From positions 535,001 to 599,000 of the forward strand of contig JAPFFF010000032.1 of assembly GCA_039105265.1 (NCBI GenBank): a DNA stretch of 64,000 nucleotides. The letters are read 5' to 3'. Positions 10,491 to 18,465 of this stretch are shown piece by piece. The notes under the pieces were generated by a model. The model saw nothing but the letters and a program-made list of their open reading frames with translations. It did no database searches and was not told the DNA's origin. The position numbers were made by a program, and so were the translations under genes. This DNA is from Tritrichomonas musculus. Lineage: Eukaryota; Parabasalia; Tritrichomonadida; Tritrichomonadidae. Position 1 is the first letter of the stretch; the number at the start of each line of letters is the position of its first letter.

Positions 10491-11337
10491 AAAAAGCCAA
10501 AATAAATTTTTTTTATTTTGAATTTTGAGATGGATTAAAAAAAAATATTATATACTAATAAAAAAAAATATACATGCTAATAATAAAATAATATTAAATA
10601 CATATAGATTAAATTTATTATATACAATAAAATATAATATATTTAACATTTTAACATCAAAATAATTATTATTATAAATGATATATATATTTTTAATTTT
10701 TCATTTTTTCAATTAAAATTATTATTGTTTTCTCACAAATCAATTCAAAAAAGAAAACATAAATATATTCCAAAATATTGTTATTTTTATTTTTTGATAT
10801 TATTTATGCAAATATATCAATTTGTAATTGAATTTATTTATTTCAATTTTTTTGCTAATTTCTGTATTATCTCACAAATTTTGAATCAAAAAATTGGCCT
10901 TTAGATAAATTAATTATAAACATACATGTCCAATTTCATATCGAATTTGATTCATGTTTTCGAAAACTAAGTTTACAAAAGCTTGATTAAAGAACACGCT
11001 TCTATTTTTTGCTATATCTAGCAACATTTTACAAGATTATTATTGAAATATTAATTGTGATTTCCACCAATATATACGTTTTGAAGAAATCATATTATAA
11101 ATTTATCGTTTTTTTGAATAATTACAATAATATATTCCTCCAAAAGTTCAAAACGTTTTCAAAAAAAATATCACAATCATTTTTGGATTGCCACACAAAC
11201 TCAAATCATATGATTATTAATTGCAATTAAGTTCTTATATATATTTTTAATACCTAAATACAGAATAATAGCATTTCCTCTTAAGACTATGCATTTTCAT
11301 TCAAATTTTTTTATTTTGTTTTTTATTTTGGCTTTTT
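10491..11337. other. AT-rich filler between two minor-capsid relic fragments, possible small insertion
   Basis: The stretch is bounded by AAAAAGCCAAAATAAA on the left and its near reverse complement TTTTATTTTGGCTTTTT on the right, and has no gene. GTACCATTCAATTTTCT occurs on both sides (about 10463 and 11416), which points to an insertion or a local rearrangement inside the relic. I cannot assign a family. Confidence 0.35.
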
Positions 11338-11422
11338 GAATACCCAAAAATTTTATTTTTTTATATATTCAAAAATAAAATAAAACCAATTTAAATGGAG
11401 CCAGTTCATTTTCCCGTACCAT

Positions 11423-11716
11423 TCAATTTTCTTTGAAATTTAAAATAATTCTCTCAATTAGACACAATTTTTTTGAATGGTACGGAAATCTGAAACCCAG
11501 TTTATTAGAAAATTTAGGAGTTCGAAAATAGACTTGAATATGTGTTGAATCATTTGACATCTCAAAATAATCTTCATCATTGGTTAACAGAATGTTACTC
11601 AAAGTTCTTAATGAAGATACATAATACTTGACATATTTACACTTCCAAGGTATATCTAAATTATTTGATACCTTTTTATATTCATCAGCATTTGTGCTCT
11701 GTACTGATACTAACAT
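11423..11716 (-). pseudogene. Polinton minor-capsid-like gene relic, fragment B (N-terminal)
   Basis: The minus-strand peptide begins MLVSVQSTNADEY and includes IPWKCKYVKYYVSS. This matches MILSLQSTGPDYN and IPWNCEYVEYHVES of the outer Polinton's protein at 37129-37851. The end of the open frame does not resemble the family. It lies head-to-head with the fibre relic at 11733, the same divergent arrangement as in both other Polintons. Fossil of the oldest element here. Confidence 0.75.
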
Positions 11717-11732
11717 TTTATTATATCCTAAA

Positions 11733-11893
11733 ATATCAATTAAACTTTATTCTTTGTTAGCAGGAGAAGCAAAGAAGCTAAAAGACAAAGATATAGAGAT
11801 AGGTGTTAATGATGAAAACAACATAGATATCATAAGAAATGGAGACCCTGATGATTATCCAACATTTAGCTGTTTATACAATAAAGCAGAAAT
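11733..11893 (+). pseudogene. Polinton fibre-like gene relic, 5' part
   Basis: The plus strand reads a coding-like N-terminus (LLAGEAKKLKDKDIEIG, then NGDPDDYPTFSCLYNKAE) starting about 16-17 nt from the divergent minor-capsid relic. It is cut at 11893 by the inserted transposon at 11894-48519; fibre-like coding text resumes on the far side at 48529. Oldest layer of the nest. Confidence 0.65.
11885..11893 (+). repeat. 9-bp target-site duplication, left copy
   Basis: AGCAGAAAT at 11885-11893 is repeated exactly at 48520-48528, immediately outside the inverted ends of the AT-rich transposon. This places the insertion and shows that the two fibre relic parts are the two sides of one target. Confidence 0.85.
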
Positions 11894-12310
11894 GGGGAAC
11901 TTTTTTTGGCCCCCAAAAATTGAAAGGAAAATTGAGGGAAAAAATGTAAAAATGTGTTTTTAGCCCCCACTTTTTTGAAAAGTTTTTCAAATGAAAACAA
12001 TCGTAAATGCATTAAAAAAGAGAGCAAAAAAAGCATATTAAAATAAAATATATGCAAAAAAAGGAAATTATATATTAAAAAACATATAAAGATAAAAATA
12101 AAACGAAAAATTCTAAAAAACATCAATAATTCTTGATGATTACTTTATTACGATAAACAATTTAATGATGGATAGAATAAAAAGGTAAAGAATCATTAAC
12201 TCATACTGGAAATTATAAATTATTACAAAAAAAGCCATAAAGCTGGGGTTTATATTAACATGAATAAATTATTATATTTCATATTCATTATAAAAATATG
12301 AAAGTATAAT

Positions 12311-13112
12311 AGTAGTATGGTTAAGGGGGCTACAGGGTCAAGCCCTTTCGCCCCCACTTATCGGCTTCAGGAGGTCGTTTGGAGAATTCCCAGGTGATTT
12401 GCTCAACCCTGGATCTGACTTAATGGGAACACTAGGGATTTCGTTATAGAGACATCTTTTTAGCCTCACCCCAAATGAGTACTCCCTATTACATTCACCA
12501 TGACGACTTCGACGGTCTTTTCGTCCTTGATCAGGTCATGCCTAACGATATCAAACGTATCGTATCTCACGGTAAACATACGTTCCATAAACGACCCTTC
12601 TTCTTCAGCCCCAGTCAACGACAGGTGTACCGATACACCGCTACAGATAAGCTCGTCGAGATAGTGAAGGGGCACACGGCCGGCAACTCATTAGTGTTCA
12701 ATCTAGTGACGGATGAGTCCAGACACGATGCTCTATACGTGAACGATCGGATGCTTGATATCATCAGGGATATGCCCAAGATCGAATTGCCGGACATGCG
12801 TCGCTGTCGATGAACGATCATTATTTTTGGTCTCAGAAATGGAGTTCATCGTCCCCCCGGATACCTCCGACACCAAAATGCCTCAAACGATTTCTCTATC
12901 GATTTTTTATCCCGTAGTCATACACATAAGATGAACGCCTACTACAGAGAAGATGTATTCGAAGCTATCGACATCTCTGAAGTTCATTCAGTCAACGATA
13001 TCATCGAATTCATCGAAGACTACTTCGGTGATGAGATAGAGCTCGATGTTGAGGTTGAAAACGAATCCGATTTCGACAGACTCTTAAACGTAGCTTACGA
13101 CGACGATATCGG
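12311..13112 (+). repeat. Outer Polinton left terminal inverted repeat (802 bp)
   Basis: Matches the reverse complement of 45739-46541. By eye I find one substitution and one G-run length difference. The match ends within the 79-residue gene, whose right-hand copy is therefore partial. Carries the complete 112-residue gene. Confidence 0.95.
12475..12813 (+). CDS. 112-residue terminal-repeat protein with HHDDFDG motif, left copy
   Basis: Begins MSTPYYIHHDDFDG and is basic toward the end. The motif H-x-D-x-DG near the N-terminus resembles motif I of DHH-type phosphoesterases, but the protein is far too short for that family and no DHH motif follows, so the function is unknown. It is encoded within the terminal inverted repeat and is therefore present twice with identical protein sequence (other copy 46038-46376, minus). 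In large DNA viruses terminal duplicated genes are often host-interaction genes; that is only an analogy. T-rich DNA (CATCTTTTTAGCC) precedes the start by about 20 nt. Confidence 0.7.
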   Translation: MSTPYYIHHDDFDGLFVLDQVMPNDIKRIVSHGKHTFHKRPFFFSPSQRQVYRYTATDKLVEIVKGHTAGNSLVFNLVTDESRHDALYVNDRMLDIIRDMPKIELPDMRRCR

Positions 13113-13170
13113 CATGGACAGAAAGATCGAAGTTATCAAGACCATTATCGGATTGGTGTTGGATGACTAA
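12931..13170 (+). CDS. 79-residue acidic protein straddling the terminal-repeat boundary
   Basis: Very acidic (rich in Asp and Glu), with a mostly helical look: MNAYYREDVFEAIDISEV, then FIEDYFGDEIELD. No family recognised. Its first 60 or so codons lie in the terminal repeat and its end in unique DNA, so the opposite end of the element carries only a partial copy. It lies between the terminal-repeat gene and polB, all in the same direction. An acidic small protein next to the polymerase could be a DNA mimic or replication accessory; nothing in the sequence proves it. Confidence 0.6.
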   Translation: MNAYYREDVFEAIDISEVHSVNDIIEFIEDYFGDEIELDVEVENESDFDRLLNVAYDDDIGMDRKIEVIKTIIGLVLDD

Positions 13171-13293
13171 ATCGGATCTTCATTTTTGGGGTCCGTCCCC
13201 GGGATTAATACCTCCTTCAGGGATGAACAACAGTCATCAAATCCATCCATATCGAATTTCCGTAGTCCAACATTAATTTTTTATTTACCTGAA

Positions 13294-13790
13294 ATGGCCA
13301 AGTTATTGAGTAAGCTCTCTAAGTCGGAGATCTTGTCGTTGCCTGGTTTCAATCAGTATAGATCTATGACTGTCCGTCAGTTGAAGCCAAACCTTAAGAA
13401 GATGATCCGCGAGCTGGAAATCGACTTCAGAGGTGTTCGAGTCAGGGATTACATCAACAAGGTAGAGTTGAATCGAAAAGCCGACAACGACTTCTTTGAA
13501 CGCATGACCTCGACGAGAGAACAACGACAGAAAGAACTGGAACTGAAAGTCCAACGCGAACAGTCTCTCAAAGATAATGCTCTATTCGATCGTTACTTCG
13601 GAGACATCGATACTGGATACACGACATCGAAGACAGAAGAGAGACGCCGTTACGAAGAGAACGTTCACGACAAAGACGCGTATCGAGAAGACATGAGGGA
13701 GATGATGTTAGCGGTCAAGAACCATGAATCCTTCGAAGTCGATATCGATGACGGTTCTGAGAAACAGTACGCCTTTGTCAAGGTCTTGAG
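13294..13790 (+). pseudogene. Outer Polinton polB, N-terminal part (separated from the rest by the nested Polinton)
   Basis: I prefer the ATG at 13294 (MAKLLSKLSKSEIL) because a T-rich tract lies about 12 nt before it, as at other genes of these elements. The product is charged and helical; the segment with DNALFDRYFGDIDTGY and the Arg/Glu-rich run after it resembles the N-terminal part of the polB relic at 9021-10177. The reading is cut by the insertion of the second Polinton at 13791 and the polymerase resumes beyond 31717. The N-terminal region of Polinton polymerases precedes the exonuclease domain and is poorly conserved. Confidence 0.7.
13786..13790 (+). repeat. 5-bp target-site duplication of the inner Polinton, left copy
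   Basis: TTGAG at 13786-13790 is repeated at 31718-31722, directly outside the inner terminal repeats, which begin AGTAGTATAC. Same duplication length as the outer Polinton. Confidence 0.8.
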
Positions 13791-14160
13791 AGTAGTATAC
13801 AAAAGGGGTGATTTAAGACCGGGGTCTTAAAACGCTTCGCTTCCCCCTTTCTCGGTTCTCCGCTCTTGACGAGCTTCGAACCGACCACCATAAATATAGG
13901 TCATCAATGCGGTCCATAACGGTCTTCAGTTTTTGATTTGTTATACGAGACCCTCTATTGCGCATAAAAAATCATTTTTTAGCCCTTAAATATATCAAAA
14001 ATGGACTCTTTTATGAAAAAATTTTGATGTCTGACATGTGATATAAAAACTAAATTTTCTCATAAAATTTTAATATATTTATACTTTTTAAAAATATTGT
14101 AATAAAAATTTTAAAAAAATTTTGTGAATTGTGATATAAAATGTTATTCTCTCAAAATTT
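13791..14160 (+). repeat. Inner Polinton left terminal inverted repeat
   Basis: The first 180 bp or so (to ATTGCG near 13962) have moderate GC and match the right end closely, except for one replaced patch. Further in, a T/A-rich block (about 14055-14155) again matches the right end (about 31300-31390), while the DNA between differs in length and sequence. The outer part contains the small palindrome AAGACCGGGGTCTT. Confidence 0.85.
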
Positions 14161-14214
14161 TATTTTTATTCTTTTAATTTTAATTTTTTATTCGCAATAC
14201 AAATAACACCAAAA

Positions 14215-14716
14215 ATGACCAACGAAGTTGCTCAGAGCATGCGCATGACTAAACAAGTTGCATACGTTTCTATTAATAAATTATGTGATAAATTAGAGGA
14301 ATTTATTAAAGACCACAGTGTTGATTTAAAAACAAATGCATATGAATATTATGTTTTATTCAGTAAAGATACAGTATATGAAGATAGATTTGATAGTAAT
14401 TATGTAGTATTTAAACCAATATTGATATCTTTATGGAAGAGGCAACAATTGAAATATAATGATTTACGCAAGCTGTTTGAATGTGAAAAATAATATATTA
14501 AAGCCAAATCTAAAGGTGCACATTACAACATAAACACTAAAGAGAATCTACAAAATTTGGTCATTGAACGTGAACCAAAAAAGTTTACTAATAGAGATGG
14601 AAAAGAAATAGTATACCATGATATTCGAAATTATGACACATACAGTTTGGTTAAAGAAATAGAATCCCGTTTAAAGACTAACTATCAGCAATTCATCAAA
14701 GAATGTGGCTTGTGAA
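14215..14716 (+). pseudogene. Small inner-Polinton gene, broken, sharing its first 34 bases with the 91-residue gene
   Basis: Begins MTNEVAQSMRM, encoded by the same bases as the start of the gene at 25695-25970 (minus). After that the two diverge. The rest is Lys- and Tyr-rich and helical with no family motif; coding-like text continues to about 14716 but is broken. It is the first gene after the left terminal repeat. Function unknown. Confidence 0.5.
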
Positions 14717-14800
14717 AACACAAGACTCAAGCGCTGTTTGTGGACTATAATAGGTATACTTATATGAGCCATTATTTTTTTTGAATTTAATAGCATTCAA

Positions 14801-16780
14801 ATGAGTAAAACAAAACTGATACTCGAACCAGGTCAGGTTATGCAAGGCAATAATACTCAAAAATTATTAGGATACTGTAATAGATTGAACAATGAATTAG
14901 GGTTTAATATTAGCACTACTTCAGGAGGATATGTACTTAGGGACAGTTCATATGCTACTCGTTTAGCAGAACCTCTTAACGAATTTCAATTTGGTTTACG
15001 TGAAGGGAATAGTGTTAATGATACTACCATGAATAGATTCATTGAAAGGGTTCAAAATGAAAATCCATATGATAGACCAATAGATTATTCTGATTTAAAA
15101 GATTTTAATGATTATCAGTTTAGTAAATGGGCTAGAACAAATAATGGTGTTTATAATGAACTCACAACAAGAATTAATTCCCGAACACTCGAACAATATA
15201 AAAAGACGTATCCAAAAAATATTATAAATGCTATCATTAGAATACTCAATAAACATGATTTTGCATCAAATGATAATATTCACCATAAATATGTAAGGCG
15301 TATATATCAAGAAAGTCTGGACCATTTCACAAATAGAGTATATCCACAGAGTGAAGGTGCTTCTAGCGACAATAATATTGTTCCCCCTTCTCAAACAGAG
15401 CAGTCAGGTTTTTTCTTTAGACTTGGAGAAGGAGAGACTTTTCCAGAATTGAATCCATTGAATAAATTAAGAAGAAGACCCCCTAATGAAACAACTCCAA
15501 TTATAGATAACACTAATATTAACAATAACAATAATACATTTTTATTTCAAAATCAAATGGCACAAGAAGTAAATTTACAGGATTTAGTTAATGCCTACAA
15601 TTCTTTTGCTCAACATCCGGTAGATATCAATACAATAGCGAACAATGTCCAAGAAATTCAAAGAATAGCAATTGAATCAATAAACCATTTTCGACATAGA
15701 CCAGGTAGGGTTGGTGGACCAAAACAAGGAATGAATTCATTATGGGATATCGTTCTAGACAATAAAAAAGACATCAAAAGAAGAAGAAAAGCAACGACCC
15801 TTGCTGGGGCTCAAGATATTGTTAATAAACGAAATGCAGCAAATCCTAATAGTCAACCATGGTCTGTATCAGATGAAGATGTTAACGGGGATAATATTCC
15901 AGATATTATTATTAAAAATGGTAGCAACAATCCTATATATATTAATGGATACACAACAGCAAAGTCAGATTGGCCTGCACGATTTCATTTCTATACAGAT
16001 TATGATGCAGCTGCTAGAAAACAATATAGGGATAATCATGGCAGAAAATCAATCACTGTTCCAATATATCTCAAGGAGAAATTGAATTATAGTTATAATA
16101 ATGACCTCAATGGAAATCCACAACATTTAGGTGAGATGACAGGCTATGCAATGCCTGAAGCATGGAGAGATTACAAGTTAGATGGGTACGGTTTTGTTAA
16201 GGAGAAGCGAAAGAATGCCTTTGCTAGATTCCGCGATTATGTTGTTAGTCATGTTGTTGAAGATGTTATTAACCATCTTAGGACTCAAAACATATTAGAT
16301 ATCACTCCTAAATTCAAGGCAAGACTAATTATGATGGCTACGTCAAAATTATGGAAACACTCTATACTTAGTAAAGTTGCTCGTAAACGTGGTTTCACCT
16401 CAGTAGAACATGAAGAGTTTAAGAAATGGTGTAAGAAGAGTGAAGGAAAACGAATAGTTGATGCAGAAGTATCAAGCCTATTATTACATGTTCTTCATAC
16501 TAATGGAAATCATTGGACTGCTGAACAAAGAGCACAACTCAGAAATAAGATTTATAATGATTTCGGACACGTTATTGTGGAATCAGCTCAAGAAGTCAAT
16601 GAATGTGAAAGGAGAAATTTGATACACGACGAATATACTGGACAAGAAAGACAGGGCATGCAGTACACCCATCAAAATGATGAAGAAGGAGGTGAATGGC
16701 ACGATGGTATCACACCAGGATATAATCGAGAACAGAATGGTGAATGGGACTTAGAAGATGATGAGGCATTTTTAAACTAA
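14801..16780 (+). CDS. 659-residue inner-Polinton protein, likely virion-associated, family not recognised
   Basis: Uninterrupted frame starting MSKTKLILEPGQV; an eight-T tract lies about 20 nt before the ATG. N-terminal half: mixed helical with an Asn-rich linker (about residues 235-250). Middle (about 365-390): an acidic motif DVNGDNIPD followed by INGYTTA, the kind of short Asp-rich turn seen in calcium-binding loops. C-terminal half: basic and helical (KRKNAFARFRDYVVSH; KARLIMMATSKLWKH), ending in an acidic tail. It lies directly upstream of the packaging ATPase in the same direction (41-bp gap), so a morphogenesis or DNA-associated virion role is plausible but unproven. No protease catalytic set seen. 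Confidence 0.7.
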   Translation: MSKTKLILEPGQVMQGNNTQKLLGYCNRLNNELGFNISTTSGGYVLRDSSYATRLAEPLNEFQFGLREGNSVNDTTMNRFIERVQNENPYDRPIDYSDLKDFNDYQFSKWARTNNGVYNELTTRINSRTLEQYKKTYPKNIINAIIRILNKHDFASNDNIHHKYVRRIYQESLDHFTNRVYPQSEGASSDNNIVPPSQTEQSGFFFRLGEGETFPELNPLNKLRRRPPNETTPIIDNTNINNNNNTFLFQNQMAQEVNLQDLVNAYNSFAQHPVDINTIANNVQEIQRIAIESINHFRHRPGRVGGPKQGMNSLWDIVLDNKKDIKRRRKATTLAGAQDIVNKRNAANPNSQPWSVSDEDVNGDNIPDIIIKNGSNNPIYINGYTTAKSDWPARFHFYTDYDAAARKQYRDNHGRKSITVPIYLKEKLNYSYNNDLNGNPQHLGEMTGYAMPEAWRDYKLDGYGFVKEKRKNAFARFRDYVVSHVVEDVINHLRTQNILDITPKFKARLIMMATSKLWKHSILSKVARKRGFTSVEHEEFKKWCKKSEGKRIVDAEVSSLLLHVLHTNGNHWTAEQRAQLRNKIYNDFGHVIVESAQEVNECERRNLIHDEYTGQERQGMQYTHQNDEEGGEWHDGITPGYNREQNGEWDLEDDEAFLN

Positions 16781-16821
16781 ACATAATATGAGTCTTTTTT
16801 TGCATATCTATTAATATGTAA

Positions 16822-17679
16822 ATGAATAGCCTAAAAGACGTCAATTATTTAGTATCTGATACACTAAAACAAAATAAAGATAATTTATCAGGTGCACTAA
16901 TAGAACCTATTCACGAAGATATTCACGTTAAATATAATTCAGTAAATGTTATCGTAGGCAAACAAAATTCTGGTAAAACAGTTATTGCTCTACAAGAGAT
17001 AATCAAAATAGGATTAATAAAAACACAAGGATTTGATATCAAATCCCGAGATTCCTCTGGAATTTTCCACCTATTAGTCTATATCACGAAGAATGGAGAT
17101 GAAAATGATAGGAGCTGGCAAACATTGAAACATCTAATTAAAATGCCATATATTACAATCTCTGAGAAAAATGCAGTTGATTTTATGACAGAATTGATAG
17201 CTGCAAAAAATCTCTATTATCTTGTCAAAAGAGAACACTTAGAAGAAAGATTAGATGATGGACAAAAAAATGATATGTTTAATGTTTTACATATACAAGA
17301 CTATAATAAAGAGTATCTTCACACATTAGTACTTTTTGATGATATCTCTAATAGCAAACTATTTTCATCAGAAGAATCATATTTTAGTCAACAACTTCGT
17401 AGATGTAGGCACACAAATATCACATACTTCTTATTAATCCAAGGATGGAAAGGAATTAAGCCACATATCAAAAATGAGATAACAACTTTGTTTGTATTTC
17501 CATGTTTTAATCGTCAACAGTTGCATTATATATATTCACAATCAGCTAGTAATTTAGATTTTGAAGAATTTTATAATTTATATAGACAATTAGCAGAAGA
17601 AAAAAATATTTATCCTGATTCACATTCATGCTTAATCGTTCAGGTATCAGAAGGCGGCAACACCATATTATCACAATGA
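16822..17679 (+). CDS. ATP: Polinton genome-packaging ATPase (FtsK/HerA, A32-like)
   Basis: 285 residues, the usual size for this family. Walker A is GKQNSGKT at residues 46-53, preceded by a hydrophobic strand; Walker B is LVLFDD at about 168-173, followed by ISNSKLFSS; then LRRCRHTNITYFLLIQGWK, which fits the sensor/arginine-containing part of A32-like packaging motors. In Polintons, adintoviruses and virophages this ATPase pumps DNA into preformed capsids. T-rich DNA (seven T) precedes the start by about 20 nt. Its 3' end overlaps the convergent 127-residue gene by about 40 bp. It belongs with the capsid gene 800 bp downstream. Confidence 0.9.
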   Translation: MNSLKDVNYLVSDTLKQNKDNLSGALIEPIHEDIHVKYNSVNVIVGKQNSGKTVIALQEIIKIGLIKTQGFDIKSRDSSGIFHLLVYITKNGDENDRSWQTLKHLIKMPYITISEKNAVDFMTELIAAKNLYYLVKREHLEERLDDGQKNDMFNVLHIQDYNKEYLHTLVLFDDISNSKLFSSEESYFSQQLRRCRHTNITYFLLIQGWKGIKPHIKNEITTLFVFPCFNRQQLHYIYSQSASNLDFEEFYNLYRQLAEEKNIYPDSHSCLIVQVSEGGNTILSQ

Positions 17680-18023
17680 TCCGATTGAGGATTAATAAAA
17701 TGAATAATATTATTTATTGTTTCTTTTATCTGTTTTATCTCTTGTTTCAATTCAGATATCTCACTGCTACGCAGGGCCTCACTTTGTGAGTCAATTTTTT
17801 TTTGATTTCCATTAATATTCTCTTCTTTAATCTTCTTTAACATTAAAACATTTTTTATTTTCGTTATGTGATATCCTTTTATGTAATACATTTTGTTTAA
17901 TTTATGCGTGGTAAGTGAATCCATATCATTTTTATGCTTGTTATAATACAAATTAAATTCATCAACTGTATCAAACTCTTTAGTATACTTTGAAATAGGT
18001 TCAATTATTTTCACATCGTTCAT
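17640..18023 (-). CDS. 127-residue basic protein with C-terminal coiled coil
   Basis: Begins MNDVKIIEPISKYTKEFDTVDEF. The N-terminal half is a compact mixed domain (KMYYIKGYHITKIKN); the C-terminal half (SSEISELKQEIKQIKETINNI) has a heptad pattern typical of a coiled coil. It overlaps the end of the ATPase gene in antisense by 40 bp and is followed on the same strand by the 116-residue gene. Position between ATPase and major capsid suggests a small virion or scaffold protein. No family recognised. Confidence 0.65.
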   Translation of the reverse strand: MNDVKIIEPISKYTKEFDTVDEFNLYYNKHKNDMDSLTTHKLNKMYYIKGYHITKIKNVLMLKKIKEENINGNQKKIDSQSEALRSSEISELKQEIKQIKETINNIIHFINPQSDHCDNMVLPPSDT

Positions 18024-18045
18024 TTACATTTGAAATAAATTTAAA

Positions 18046-18396
18046 TTACTTTAATAATGGTATATCAAATCTTCCTGGATTAAAATACTGGGCATTTACA
18101 GGTGTATTATGCGCTAGCTCTAAGGGACGTTGTCCATTGTTAGTTTGTCTGATACCCGCCCCATTAACACATAAAGACTTATTGCCAGCAAATTTCCCTG
18201 CGTAGTTGCCTATTTTATTGATAACATTTCCTGCTGTCCCACCAATCGCGCCTCCAATAACTGAAGCTACTTTTGATACAATTTCTGCTCCTTTTTTAAG
18301 TACTGGTAATGCTTTTCCAATAATATTTTTTGCACCGCTAATCAAATTTTTAAACCAACTTCCAAATGCCATTTCAATTCCAGTAAACATAAACAA
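18046..18396 (-). CDS. 116-residue Gly/Ala-rich amphipathic protein, pVI-like candidate
   Basis: Two starts are possible: 18396 or the internal Met at 18372 (MAFGSWFKNLISGAKN), which I slightly prefer because the family pattern begins there. The sequence SWFKNLISGAKNIIGKALP is a strongly amphipathic helix, followed by a Gly/Ala-rich hydrophobic run (SVIGGAIGGTAGN) and a short polar tail. Small proteins with an N-terminal amphipathic helix occur in adenoviruses (pVI, membrane-lytic) and polinton-like viruses; this is an analogy, not a demonstrated homology. It lies immediately before the major capsid gene, divergently. Confidence 0.6.
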   Translation of the reverse strand: MFMFTGIEMAFGSWFKNLISGAKNIIGKALPVLKKGAEIVSKVASVIGGAIGGTAGNVINKIGNYAGKFAGNKSLCVNGAGIRQTNNGQRPLELAHNTPVNAQYFNPGRFDIPLLK

Positions 18397-18465
18397 AGTT
18401 TAGTTTACTTTACTGTCGTAAATAAAATGTAAATTATTATAAACATTATTTTTATATTTAAACAA

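Noticed and set aside
11628-12126. Overlapping open frames spanning the left end of the AT-rich transposon
   Set aside because: They cross the target duplication and end repeats; only the short fibre relic portion before 11893 is coding-like.
12475-12813. DHH phosphoesterase
   Set aside because: Only the first motif is suggestive; the protein is too short and lacks the DHH signature.
14801-16780. Maturation protease in the 659-residue protein (NHWT motif near the end)
   Set aside because: A single NHW word is not enough; no matching Cys/Asp or Gln context of an adenain-type protease was found.
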